Source: Psychrobacter pygoscelis (lineage in GTDB: Bacteria; Pseudomonadota; Gammaproteobacteria; Pseudomonadales; Moraxellaceae). Taken from it: a stretch of DNA of 64,000 bases. This document shows, piece by piece, positions 17,262 through 26,214 of the stretch. The notes under the pieces were generated by a model. The model made no database searches, was not told where the DNA came from, and saw only the letters and a list, made by a program, of their open reading frames with translations. The translations under genes and the position numbers were made by a program. Within the stretch, counting starts at the first letter, position 1; each line of letters opens with the position of its first letter. The stretch is from positions 310,001-374,000 of the forward strand of contig NZ_RQRU01000002.1 in NCBI RefSeq assembly GCF_004335015.1, written 5' to 3'.

Positions 17262-17675
17262 TTAATTTGTTGAAACGTGTTCTTCTTGCTCAGTACCATC
17301 TAACACGGCATCACCATTACTAGAACCAACATCATCAGTGGTTACGGCATCAGGTGTTTCAACAACCGCACCGTCAGTAGCGACATCAGTCGTTGGCATG
17401 TCTTGCTGCTCAATGTCAACAAGATCACCGTCTTGAGCTGTGTCAGTACCAGCTACATCGGTCGTTGCAGGATCAATATCTGTGGTCGCAGTAGTATCTA
17501 CATCAGTGGCTGCCTGCTCAACAGGGGCTTGAGCATCGACTGTAGTATCTGCCGGAGCCGCATCGTTGGTTGCGGCTTCTTTATCAGCGCAAGCGCCGAG
17601 TAATAGAGCGGAGGCGAGCATAGGGACAAACATGGCTTTTTTGCTAAGAGAGAACATTGATAGATTCATATTCAA
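17262..17675 (-). CDS. Small acidic Thr/Asp/Ala-rich lipoprotein
   Basis: A 137-residue predicted lipoprotein: signal sequence ending LLLGAC with Cys29. The mature part is almost entirely low-complexity, built of Thr-Asp-Val/Ala units with many Asp and Glu, and it would be strongly acidic and disordered. No domain is recognised. Such proteins usually sit at the outer membrane, but function is unknown. It is monocistronic with its own terminator. Its composition resembles the extra tail of the nearby binding protein. Confidence 0.65.
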   Translation of the reverse strand: MNMNLSMFSLSKKAMFVPMLASALLLGACADKEAATNDAAPADTTVDAQAPVEQAATDVDTTATTDIDPATTDVAGTDTAQDGDLVDIEQQDMPTTDVATDGAVVETPDAVTTDDVGSSNGDAVLDGTEQEEHVSTN

Positions 17676-18158
17676 TACCTTCTAATTATTAGAGTTCTGA
17701 TGCAATTGGCTCCTAAAGCCTACTGTCAGTGCTTCTAGTTTACTCCATTAGTGATGCTGGAGCGTTAACTATTATCCAATCTCTTTGTTAAAAAGCGTAA
17801 CTGTCATTACCAGCCGCGCGTGAGGTCGAGACAGACTCACTATAAGGTGTCTGGCAGCTATTTTTAGGTATCTAATTATGGTTAATCAGATAAATTTGCC
17901 CTTTACTCTAGCCAGTATCTACTCTATGTTAATGACATCTTAACCTTACTAATCAATTATTCACTACCACTGAGTCAGTGCAGCGCGCGTGACAGGATCT
18001 TATAAAACAAACCGCTACGCAGTTTGACTTAATTTAGGACCATCCAGTTTTATACCTCCTATTATACAAGGTCCCAAATTAGCACTACGTTATCATTAAA
18101 GGTAAGGTTTAATATTGGCTTTAAGCTGAACGTATTCTTAACTTAAGGAGTATCAATA
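17676..18158. other. Intergenic region upstream of proA
   Basis: No gene or structured RNA is recognised. It presumably holds the divergent promoters of the acidic lipoprotein and proA. Confidence 0.4.
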
Positions 18159-19460
18159 ATGACTACTGAGCAAATCAACGATATCCCCACTTATATGCAG
18201 CAAGTTGGCAAGCAAGCTAAAGAAGCCTCACGATTGCTAGCTGCCGCCAATACTGGCACAAAAAACGCTGCTTTACTGGCCATTCATGATGCCCTAGTTA
18301 GTGAAAAAGAGGCAATCTTAGCGGCCAATAAAATCGATATGGACAAAGGCACAAAGAACGATCTTGAGGCCGCACTTCTTGACCGCTTAGAGCTTAATGA
18401 CGCGCGCTTTGAAGGGATGCTACAAGGGCTAAAGGACGTGGCGGCTCTGCCAGACCCAATCGGTGAAGTCACCGATATGACCTATCGCCCCTCTGGCATC
18501 CAGCTGGGTAAGATGCGTGTGCCGCTCGGCGTGGTCGGTATGATCTATGAGTCGCGCCCTAACGTTACCTTGGAGGCGGCTTCACTGGCCTTGAAGTCTG
18601 GCAATGCCATCATTCTACGTGGCGGCTCTGAAGCCTTTGAATCCAATCAGGCTATTGCTCGCTGCATCTTAAAAGGCTTACAGTGCGCGGGGTTACCCGA
18701 GTATGCGGTCCAAGTGCTGCAGACGACTGATCGCGCTGCGGTAGGCGAGCTGATTACCATGACCGACTATGTCGACGTCATTGTTCCGCGTGGTGGTAAA
18801 GGGCTGATTGAGCGCATCAGCCGTGATGCCCGAGTACCCGTTATCAAGCATTTAGATGGCAATTGTCACACCTATATCGATGCCGATGCCGACCCCGAAA
18901 TCGCTATCAAGGTCAGCGTAAACGCCAAGACGCATCGCTACGGCACCTGTAACACTATGGAGACACTACTGATCGATCAAGCGGTGGCCGAGACGCTACT
19001 GCCAAAGATAGCTGCTGCGATAGTAGACGCTGATGACGCGATGCAGCTGCGTGTTGATAGCAAGTCCAAATCGCTCCTATCCACTGATGCCGCTCTTAAA
19101 TCGCACCTAAGCGATGCCACCGAGAGCGACTGGGATACTGAATATCTGGCCCCTATCCTCGCCATTAAGGTAGTAGACGGTATCGATGAGGCGATAAGCC
19201 ATATTAACACTCATGGCAGTCACCATACCGACGTTATCATTACCGATAACTACAGCAAGTCTCAGCGCTTTTTGCGTGAGGTTGACTCCTCTAGCGTTAT
19301 GATTAATGCCTCAAGCCGCTTTGCCGATGGCTTTGAGTATGGCCTTGGCGCCGAAATAGGCATCTCTACAGACAAGATTCATGCCCGTGGCCCTGTTGGT
19401 CTTAATGGTTTAACGTCTCAGAAGTGGATTGTCTACGGTCATGGTGAGGTGCGTGGCTGA
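18159..19460 (+). CDS. proA: Glutamate-5-semialdehyde dehydrogenase (gamma-glutamyl phosphate reductase)
   Basis: A 433-residue enzyme of proline synthesis that reduces glutamyl-5-phosphate with NADPH in the cytoplasm. Family signatures are clear: [57 protein letters not shown] with the catalytic Cys, and near the end [15 protein letters not shown]. The AAGGAG ribosome site fixes the start. proB is not in the window, and the gene stands alone with a terminator. Confidence 0.97.
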   Translation: MTTEQINDIPTYMQQVGKQAKEASRLLAAANTGTKNAALLAIHDALVSEKEAILAANKIDMDKGTKNDLEAALLDRLELNDARFEGMLQGLKDVAALPDPIGEVTDMTYRPSGIQLGKMRVPLGVVGMIYESRPNVTLEAASLALKSGNAIILRGGSEAFESNQAIARCILKGLQCAGLPEYAVQVLQTTDRAAVGELITMTDYVDVIVPRGGKGLIERISRDARVPVIKHLDGNCHTYIDADADPEIAIKVSVNAKTHRYGTCNTMETLLIDQAVAETLLPKIAAAIVDADDAMQLRVDSKSKSLLSTDAALKSHLSDATESDWDTEYLAPILAIKVVDGIDEAISHINTHGSHHTDVIITDNYSKSQRFLREVDSSSVMINASSRFADGFEYGLGAEIGISTDKIHARGPVGLNGLTSQKWIVYGHGEVRG

Positions 19461-19761
19461 CCCCATGCTTACGCTGTGCGATAAGTGGCAACCCTCACTA
19501 CTCGCTAACCTCTACTCTGAGTTTACCTTTACAATGAACGTCAGCACATCGCTGGCGTTTTTTTATTCTAGCCCAATTAACACCAAGTAATAACGATACC
19601 AGAACAAAACTTTTGTTAAGCTATAGCCAATCCATAATAATGTTGGTACAAGGAATCCGAGCGCAGGCTATACAGTAGTATGGTTAGTGAGGATGACACC
19701 ATAACAGTTTTATTGTGGGCCGACTATAATACTCTTATAACTACAATGGACTCATAATATT
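19461..19761. other. Spacer between proA and the ZIP-like gene
   Basis: Apart from the terminator, no other feature is seen. Confidence 0.4.
19537..19565 (+). terminator. proA terminator
   Basis: AACGtCAGC (19537-19545) pairs with GCTGgCGTT (19551-19559) with one internal mismatch, followed by a long T run. Confidence 0.8.
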
Positions 19762-20460
19762 ATGATGGTGTTTTTGATTATTCTAGTGGTATCGGGAGCA
19801 CTAATTGTAGGGGCGCTCTGGGGTATCTATGGCTCGCTACCAAGTTGGCTTCAAGGTAATTTATTGGCTATCGCTGGCGGTGCATTGATGCTCTCTGTCG
19901 TTTTGGAGATGATTCAGCCGGCGTTGTCGCATGCAGGCTTATGGTCTACCATCGCTTTTACCATGCTTGGTGCTGCGGTCTTTACGGGCATTGACTATCT
20001 GATTGATGAAAAGCTCGATAGCGAAGGTGGTGGCGGTCTCTTAGCAGCCATTACTCTTGATGGCATCCCCGAAAACTTAGCACTTGGCGTGTCATTAATC
20101 AGCGGTAACGCTATGCAGGTTGCCGCATTGGCTGGCTCCATTTTGTTATCTAACCTACCTGAAGCTGCCGGCGGCGCTAAGCAAATGAAAGAAAGCGGTA
20201 GTAGCAATAAAAAAATACTCATGCTTTGGATAGGCGCCGCTGTGTTGCTGTCCGTCGCTGCGATAGCAGGCAAGATGCTACTCAGCGGCGTGCCAAAGTC
20301 GATATTGAGTTGGATAGATTGCTTCGCTGCTGGTGCAGTCATCGCCTCGCTCGCTACTGAAATCTTTCCTCAAGCCTTTAAAGAAGGCAACCACTGGGCC
20401 GGAATTAGTACTGCCATCGGCTTAATCTTGGCCTTAGGGCTAAATCAACTTGGTGGCTAG
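19762..20460 (+). CDS. ZIP-like integral membrane protein (putative metal transporter)
   Basis: A 232-residue protein with about seven to eight hydrophobic helices. It resembles the ZIP family: helix 4 has DGIPENLALGV and helix 5 has SNLPEAAGG, positions where true zinc transporters have HxxPEG and HExxH-like ligands. Several His and Glu ligands are replaced here (Asp, Asn), so transport specificity is uncertain. It could be a ZupT/GufA-like transporter or a diverged relative. A poly-charged loop links helices (DEKLDSEGGGG). It has no operon partners. Confidence 0.75.
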   Translation: MMVFLIILVVSGALIVGALWGIYGSLPSWLQGNLLAIAGGALMLSVVLEMIQPALSHAGLWSTIAFTMLGAAVFTGIDYLIDEKLDSEGGGGLLAAITLDGIPENLALGVSLISGNAMQVAALAGSILLSNLPEAAGGAKQMKESGSSNKKILMLWIGAAVLLSVAAIAGKMLLSGVPKSILSWIDCFAAGAVIASLATEIFPQAFKEGNHWAGISTAIGLILALGLNQLGG

Positions 20461-20647
20461 GTCACTTTAAGACCCCCACAGTCCGACTGAGAAAGATTTT
20501 TATGGCCTTTGCGTACAACTCGCAAGATTTTTTTACCCAGTAATTGTGTATTACATCTAGCTTAATTAATTAGAGTTTGACCAGCGATACATGTAGAGCC
20601 TCTCTACATACATTTTCTTATTGAAAATTATAAAAAGCAGGCACTTG

Positions 20648-20730
20648 ATATAGTCAATCTATTTAAAACTGGTACATAGAACCATCTACATAGAGCCATC
20701 ACTGGGATAAATTTACTGGCTAGACCAACA
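20648..20730. repeat. Partial copy of palindromic repeat family 2
   Basis: This stretch includes TATAGTCAATC, TTTAAAACTG, CTGGGATAAATTTACTGGC and TAGACCAAC, matching parts of the repeats at 47999-48139 and 53213-53351. It ends at the terminator of the neighbouring genes. Confidence 0.45.
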
Positions 20731-20766
20731 AAAAACCGCCTAGCAGTTGCTAGGCGGTTTTTTATT
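20731..20766. terminator. Shared bidirectional terminator (ZIP-like gene and glyA)
   Basis: AAAAACCGCCTAGCA (20731-20745) pairs with TGCTAGGCGGTTTTT (20748-20762) across a two-base nominal loop. With A and T runs on both sides, it suits the convergent genes. Confidence 0.88.
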
Positions 20767-20829
20767 GATCTAATCAAAGTTCTCTAAAAACGTTCTCTAA
20801 AAACTTAAATGGTTTAATAAAATCAAACC

Positions 20830-22086
20830 TTATTGATTTTTAGCATAAACAGGCAGTTTTTTGCAGATAGCTTTGACCTTTTCACGAGTCTCTTCGATAA
20901 CTTTTTCATCACCACGGCTATCGAGAACGTCACAGATCCAACCCGCTAGTTCGCGTGAGTCGTCTTCTTTAAAGCCACGAGTGGTCGTAGCAGCAGTACC
21001 GATACGGATACCAGAGGTCACAAACGGTGATTTTGGATCGTTAGGCACGGCGTTTTTATTAACGGTGATGTAAGCATCGCCAAGCCATTTGTCCGCTTCT
21101 TTACCGGTCATTTCTTGCTTGATTAAGCTGATTAGCATGAGATGGTTTTCAGTGCCGCCAGAGACGACGTCATAACCACGATCTTGAATAACTTCTGCCA
21201 TAGCTTTGGCATTTTTCACCACTTGCTGCTGATAAGCCTTAAAGTCATCTTGCAAGGCTTCTTTAAAGCAGACAGCTTTGGCAGCGATGGCATGCATCAA
21301 TGGACCACCTTGGTTACCTGGGAAGACAGCAGAGTTCAGCTTTTTAGCCAGCTTGTCATCACGCGACAAAATCAGACCAGAGCGTGGACCGCGCAAGGTT
21401 TTATGCGTAGTGGTGGTAACGACGTCAGCGAAAGGTACTGGGCTAGGATAGACGCCACCTGCGACCAGACCTGCGACATGGGCCATGTCGACGAACAGAT
21501 ACGCGCCGATTTCATCAGCGATTTTGCGGAATCGCGCCCAATCGACGACTTGTGAGTAAGCCGAGAAACCAGCGATGATCATCTTTGGCTTGTGCTCGCG
21601 CGCTAGGCTTTCTACTTGCTCATAGTCGATCTCGCCAGTCTCGTTATTAAGACCATACTGCACCGCTTTATAATTGATACCTGAGAAGTTGACATGCGCG
21701 CCGTGAGTCAAGTGACCACCTGCATCCAAGCTCATACCCAGTACCGTATCGTTAGCGTCTAATAAAGCTAAGAATACTGCTGAGTTGGCTTGTGAGCCGG
21801 CATGTGGCTGGACGTTAGCGTACTCAGCACCGAATAGCTCTTTGGCACGGTCGATAGCCAGCTGCTCGATTACATCAACATGCTCACAGCCGCCATAGTA
21901 GCGCTTACCTGGATAACCTTCCGCGTATTTATTGGTTAGATCACTACCTTGCGCTTCCATTACGGCCTGCGAGCAGTAGTTCTCTGAGGCGATCAGCTCG
22001 ATATGTGACTCTTGACGGCTGCTCTCAGCGGTCATTGCTTCATATAGATCTGGATCAAAATCCTTAATAGAGATATCTTTAAACAT
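20830..22086 (-). CDS. glyA: Serine hydroxymethyltransferase
   Basis: A 418-residue PLP enzyme interconverting serine and glycine with tetrahydrofolate, supplying one-carbon units. Signatures: [33 protein letters not shown], and the PLP lysine in [13 protein letters not shown] at about residue 228. The length is standard and the start is unambiguous. It is transcribed alone, ending at the shared terminator at 20731. Confidence 0.97.
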   Translation of the reverse strand: MFKDISIKDFDPDLYEAMTAESSRQESHIELIASENYCSQAVMEAQGSDLTNKYAEGYPGKRYYGGCEHVDVIEQLAIDRAKELFGAEYANVQPHAGSQANSAVFLALLDANDTVLGMSLDAGGHLTHGAHVNFSGINYKAVQYGLNNETGEIDYEQVESLAREHKPKMIIAGFSAYSQVVDWARFRKIADEIGAYLFVDMAHVAGLVAGGVYPSPVPFADVVTTTTHKTLRGPRSGLILSRDDKLAKKLNSAVFPGNQGGPLMHAIAAKAVCFKEALQDDFKAYQQQVVKNAKAMAEVIQDRGYDVVSGGTENHLMLISLIKQEMTGKEADKWLGDAYITVNKNAVPNDPKSPFVTSGIRIGTAATTTRGFKEDDSRELAGWICDVLDSRGDEKVIEETREKVKAICKKLPVYAKNQ

Positions 22087-22424
22087 GGTTGAGTCCTATT
22101 GGTCTAAAAAGTGTCTAGCAAAAAGGGCTTATGGAAAGAGTCTTATAAATAAAGTTACTCAATAGCTTGAACTTTATCAAACTCTATTGGCGCTTTATTA
22201 TAGCGTTATCAAAGCGATAATTCGCCTTAATAAGGTCAGCTAAAGCTTAAGTGTAACATGAAATCCACCCGCCACATGGCAAAAAAGAGTCATGCTAAGA
22301 TGACTCTTTTTAAGGTAGCAAGGTCAGTATAATTCAGCGACCAGCTGGCTTATTAGCGCTATTATTGTGGATAATGTGCAAAACGTCATTACTCAGCTAA
22401 TATCCAGCTCCCGCTATGGGTTAA
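22087..22424. other. glyA upstream region with terminator
   Basis: No glycine riboswitch motif was recognised. It holds the terminator at 22281-22311 and otherwise only promoter-like AT-rich sequence. Confidence 0.45.
22281..22311 (-). terminator. Terminator of the SH3-domain protein gene
   Basis: AAAAAGAGTCA (22282-22292) pairs with TGACTCTTTTT (22301-22311), loop of 8, A run on the left. It serves the minus-strand gene ending at 22425. Confidence 0.8.
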
Positions 22425-22904
22425 CTATTGAACAGCGACTAATGGCTTAGCAACCCAGCCCTCACCCTTATCACTTTGTACATGGTAATAGCCATTTTGC
22501 TCAGTACCCATGTAGATCATAATGTCTTGCTTGCTCAAGCTGGCAACTGGGCTTGAGGTCTTATCTGGCATAGAATATAAGCTGGTATTTTTTAGCTTAC
22601 CAATTAAGACAGCGCCAGTTACTACCTGTCCCGTTGTCACTACCGCACCCTGAACAGTAGCAGCATTAGATTTAGGTTGAGCTGTGATGCCGACTTCTTC
22701 CCCCAAGCCCTCTACCGCACGTTTACTTCCTCGAATGGTATCTGCCGTTTGGCCAATAGAGCGAATTGAGTTTTGCGCGTTATACAGACTATCCAAAAAC
22801 CCAGCGTTGGCGCTAAGGGGTAAACTTAGGGCCATCGAGGTAAGCGCCATTAATCCAGCTAGCTTTAAAGGCTGTGGGATAAAGTTATCGATTGAGATAG
22901 ACAT
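22425..22904 (-). CDS. Secreted bacterial SH3-domain protein
   Basis: A 159-residue exported protein. The signal peptide (LMALTSMALSLPLSANAG, cleavage near residue 34) is followed by a short helical part with QNSIRSIGQTADTIRGS, and an SH3_3 domain in the C-terminal third (NTSLYSMPDKTSSPVASLSK ... GEGWVAKPLVAVQ). Bacterial SH3 domains often bind cell-wall or outer-membrane partners; role here is unknown. It stands alone with its own terminator. Confidence 0.75.
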   Translation of the reverse strand: MSISIDNFIPQPLKLAGLMALTSMALSLPLSANAGFLDSLYNAQNSIRSIGQTADTIRGSKRAVEGLGEEVGITAQPKSNAATVQGAVVTTGQVVTGAVLIGKLKNTSLYSMPDKTSSPVASLSKQDIMIYMGTEQNGYYHVQSDKGEGWVAKPLVAVQ

Positions 22905-23316
22905 AGTAGATTCCTAGTCATGTAAGCTATCTTTCAACAATGGATTAGCAGACATCCGCTAGCAATCGCAGACCAGCTATCACCGATTAAAAAGTTAACT
23001 TATTAGATTGTATTAAATTAAATGTTGTTGGGTTTATAGTTATACCATATCAGCAAAATTCTCAACAAGCGTTTTTCTGATAAACGGCGCTTGATCTATG
23101 AACGACTTTAGGCTTTTACAGCAAGCTGAATACTAGGGTGTGACCTCATTTACCGAAACTGACGTTTGATGGACTTAAAAAGGTTATATTCCCATCAATT
23201 TTTGCAAATTTGTAGACAATATATCTATATTCTCTACAAAATTTCCTTTCATTGACAAAAATCTGTCTCATTTTAAGCCTCATGCGCCAATTGAGAACAC
23301 GCCCTAGCAATATATT
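22905..23316. other. Intergenic region with no recognised feature
   Basis: AT-rich sequence between two genes on the minus strand. It should hold the promoter of the SH3-domain gene; no structured element is seen. Confidence 0.4.
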
Positions 23317-23877
23317 TCACGCGATTAAAAATGCCGGCAAAAAGGTTTCACTTATTAAAATAGGCCGCTTGTGCCAGTCATACCGCGTTTGTCGCTGCCA
23401 GCCTTCACTAGTCATCCGAATCCAACGCTGATTGGGCAAAGTACGCTGCCGCTTAAACAGCACGTAGCCAATCGGTGTGCCTTTCAGCTGTTGTAAGCGC
23501 CTTGCCTCACCGCGAAGGCTGGGTACAGGAAATAGGCTCTGCGCTGCAATCCATGGCGCTTCATTATCACCATACAGCAGCACTTCACGTACCCAAGCTT
23601 GCATCGGCCGATTCAATTTAGACCCTCGATAGCCAAGCTGGCGCTTTTGTAGAAGTGTCAATGGCCGGTAACCCTCAAAGCTACGCTCAACCCTTAATGG
23701 CTGACCTGCTTTACTCTCTAGTAAAGCAGTAAGAGAGCCGCCACAAAGCAGCCAGTAGCGCAGGGCCGCTGGCAACTCAAAACGCTTCTTAGCTTGCTCG
23801 CTCAGATTCACCATATTGACCCTATTTGCACCACACTGCTGGTACAAATGGGTCATCATAGGACGCTTGATTATCAT
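23317..23877 (-). CDS. ubiC: Chorismate pyruvate-lyase
   Basis: A 186-residue protein of the UbiC family, which converts chorismate to 4-hydroxybenzoate and pyruvate, the first step of ubiquinone synthesis. Family landmarks are WLLCGGSLTALLE, the WVREVLLYGD segment, AQSLFPVPSLRG, GTPIGYVLF, and a C-terminal ISETFLPAF with the catalytic Glu. ubiA is not adjacent. The GNAT-like gene precedes it on the same strand, with a spacer containing an exact 19-bp tandem repeat. Confidence 0.82.
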   Translation of the reverse strand: MIIKRPMMTHLYQQCGANRVNMVNLSEQAKKRFELPAALRYWLLCGGSLTALLESKAGQPLRVERSFEGYRPLTLLQKRQLGYRGSKLNRPMQAWVREVLLYGDNEAPWIAAQSLFPVPSLRGEARRLQQLKGTPIGYVLFKRQRTLPNQRWIRMTSEGWQRQTRYDWHKRPILISETFLPAFLIA

Positions 23878-23905
23878 TGTTATAACTTACCGTGTCCGCA
23901 GCTGA

Positions 23906-23943
23906 CTTATAAAGACTATACTAGCTTATAAAGACTATACTAG
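23906..23943. repeat. Exact 19-bp tandem repeat
   Basis: The unit CTTATAAAGACTATACTAG occurs twice in direct succession (23906-23924 and 23925-23943), in the 90-bp spacer before ubiC. Such a unit can arise by slippage. Confidence 0.9.
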
Positions 23944-23967
23944 CTTCAACCGTTGGGGCTTTAAGTA

Positions 23968-25293
23968 TTAGCCCTTAAATGTCGGCATATTATCCGCATT
24001 AAATGGCAATGCCTCATGCGCTTGCTGCCGATAGTGGCGCATATGCTCTATATCACGCTGGCAAAAGTCACCTATTGCGGGCGCAAAGCGCGGATCATAG
24101 ATTCGGTGCAATGAATGCGTCACTGTCGGGACAAAGCCGCGGATGAGTTTATGCTCGCCTTGGGTACCGGGGTCAAAATAATCCAGTCCCTTTTCTATCG
24201 CAAACTCAATCCCTTGATAATAGCACAGCTCAAAATGCAGGCTATCATAGTCATCTAGCGCGCCCCAATAGCGACCATAAAGCGTTGAGTTTAGACTATT
24301 CGGCTCGTCATACACAAACAAACTACTGGCGATAATTGCACCAGTGTCGTCCAAAGCTTGCGCCAGCATAAGATGTTCTGACATTGTGCGACCTAGCTGA
24401 GTAAAAAAATCAGCGTTTAGATAAGGCTCTTGTCCGCGTACCGCATAGGTCATTACATAACACTGGTAGAATGCTGACCAGTCTGCCGCCGTTATCTCAG
24501 TACCAGTCTTTAGCTCACAACGAATATTCTGCTTAGCGACTTTTTTACGCTCACTACGAATGGTTCTACGCCTCTTTGCCGTGAGAGTCATCAAAAACTC
24601 ATCAAAATTAGCAAAGGGTTTGCTGTCGTTCATCAGGTTTTGATTTTGCCATAAAAACTGACAACCCTGCCGCTCAAACAGTTGCGGCAAAAAAGTAAGA
24701 GGCAGCTTAGAGTTGATTGCAGAATTAAATTTAACATCGTGCCCCAAATGATCTTTAGGATGATGCTCAGCAGCATGTTCGGACGAGTTGAGACGCTGAG
24801 CGCACATTGCTAGCTGCTCGGTGACGAATAGTCCGTGCCAGCTTGAGGCGTTGACTTGGGCGGCAATGTTTTCTACCCCAGACAGTGCAGCAGCTAAGAT
24901 ATCTGCTGTCAGCTCAGTCCCTGCTGTCAGCCACAAGCGCTGACCGGTAATCGGGGTAAAGGGCACGCTGGTGACCAGCCGTGGATAGTAGTCGACACCA
25001 TAGCGAGCATAGGCTTCAGCCCATGCATGATCAAAGACAAACTCGCCTCGGTGATGACCTTTAATAAAGACCGGCATAACCGCGACAGGTAGCTCCGGAG
25101 CTTGGGATTGATGAACCTCTACAAATATCAGCAGCCACCCTGCTTCCTCGCCGATAGCGCCGGAATCACTCAATGCCTGCCAAAAAGCAAAGCTCATAAA
25201 TGGTGTATCAGGCACTTGCCAGTCTGACTTAAGCTGCCAATCAAAGTCCCGAGTTAGTGAATAGCAATAGGTCATAAGCGCCACATCAGTCAT
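23968..25293 (-). CDS. FemAB-like GNAT acyltransferase (PF04339-type)
   Basis: A 441-residue cytoplasmic protein of the peptidoglycan-recognition/FemAB-like family. The family pattern is visible: FMSFAFWQALSDSGAIGEE, MPVFIKGHHRGEFVFDHAWAE, PFTPITGQRLW, then RRTIRSERKKV, and a C-terminal acyl-CoA-binding half with LYGRYWGALDDYDSLHFELCYYQGIE and DPGTQGEHKLIRGF. About 40 residues around 170-205 look like a variable insertion. Its substrate is unknown. It precedes ubiC on the same strand and may be co-transcribed with it. Confidence 0.85.
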   Translation of the reverse strand: MTDVALMTYCYSLTRDFDWQLKSDWQVPDTPFMSFAFWQALSDSGAIGEEAGWLLIFVEVHQSQAPELPVAVMPVFIKGHHRGEFVFDHAWAEAYARYGVDYYPRLVTSVPFTPITGQRLWLTAGTELTADILAAALSGVENIAAQVNASSWHGLFVTEQLAMCAQRLNSSEHAAEHHPKDHLGHDVKFNSAINSKLPLTFLPQLFERQGCQFLWQNQNLMNDSKPFANFDEFLMTLTAKRRRTIRSERKKVAKQNIRCELKTGTEITAADWSAFYQCYVMTYAVRGQEPYLNADFFTQLGRTMSEHLMLAQALDDTGAIIASSLFVYDEPNSLNSTLYGRYWGALDDYDSLHFELCYYQGIEFAIEKGLDYFDPGTQGEHKLIRGFVPTVTHSLHRIYDPRFAPAIGDFCQRDIEHMRHYRQQAHEALPFNADNMPTFKG

Positions 25294-26214
25294 TTTTAAT
25301 TACCATACAATGAGACTAGCAAACCTTTCAACTATTGCTGTCACAATTTGCAAAGATAACCCCGGTAATTTATAGCGAAATTTACCAATCAGCAGCTTGT
25401 TACTACTGCCAAACCAGCTATTATTTATCCGCCCCATACCCTATCGATTTTATGCTGGGTCAGTCTAGCTCTATCCGCCTGCGCTTCATCTACGTCCGAG
25501 CAAGCCGCCAACCATCAGGTCACTAGCAAAGGCAATGAAGCCAAGCTGACCGATGAGCTTGAAATATCGATATTAGAACGACTGAAGCTGCCTATTCAAT
25601 AAAAGGCGGCTCGTAAGTGCAGCGTCACATGAAGACCATAACTATAAAGAGAACAGGATAGATAAAGATACTGCTGCAGAGAGAAAAAGTGAGGGAAAAG
25701 ATGATATCGCGGCTGATGACTGGTAGAATAAGCGCGTTATCAGCTTAATATAATTAAGATATATAGGATATGAGCGACAATAGTATACTTAGTTCATCAT
25801 CCGATATTGACATCGTAGCGAAATTATAGTGGATTTACTATAATAGGCTACCAGCTGCTCGTTTCTAGACAGTCCTTTTTAGGCTGCGCCGATGAGATAT
25901 GCGCCACTTTAAGTCGTGTAAGTTTGCTGATAACAAAAGTTAAAAGTATGCAAAAGATACGCTATAAACCGTCTTGATAATTTCTAAGAGACTACATAGC
26001 TTGTACTTGATCTAACCATATGGTCCATTCTTGCGTAGTATCATCGGTACTATCGTCCATTTACTATGAGTCACTAGAAGACAAGCAAGTGCAGACAATG
26101 CAAATAAGTGTATAAAGCGACATTGTCGTATTTTGATGGATTTATAGACCTATATGTCCAACATAATACTTAAGCCTTAATATTCACCCTAACCTAAAGG
26201 AACATACTACTATA
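25294..26214. other. Long spacer with a decayed lipoprotein-like gene
   Basis: No intact gene is seen over 0.9 kb. A lipoprotein-like frame lacking a start (25371-25602) and a nearby Asp/Glu/Ala-rich open stretch (to a stop at about 25731) suggest a broken gene. The right part must hold the promoter of the monomeric isocitrate dehydrogenase. Confidence 0.5.
25371..25602 (+). pseudogene. Decayed small lipoprotein gene
   Basis: In one frame this reads a hydrophobic stretch ending SLALSACASS (lipobox Cys codon at 25480-25482), then Gln/Ala/Lys-rich residues and LKLPIQ before TAA at 25600-25602. No ATG, GTG or TTG lies in that frame. An ATG at about 25452 is in a different frame and runs into a stop. 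The probable story is a frameshifted lipoprotein. Downstream, a separate frame encodes DKDTAAERKSEGKDD before a stop, possibly the gene's lost C-terminus. Confidence 0.4.

Noticed and set aside
22087..22424. Glycine riboswitch upstream of glyA
   Set aside because: No tandem aptamer-like pattern or conserved GGAGAG-type core is visible.
25335..25526. 63-codon plus-strand open frame
   Set aside because: Residue mix is not protein-like and it has no ribosome site. A different frame in the same place gives the lipoprotein-like reading.
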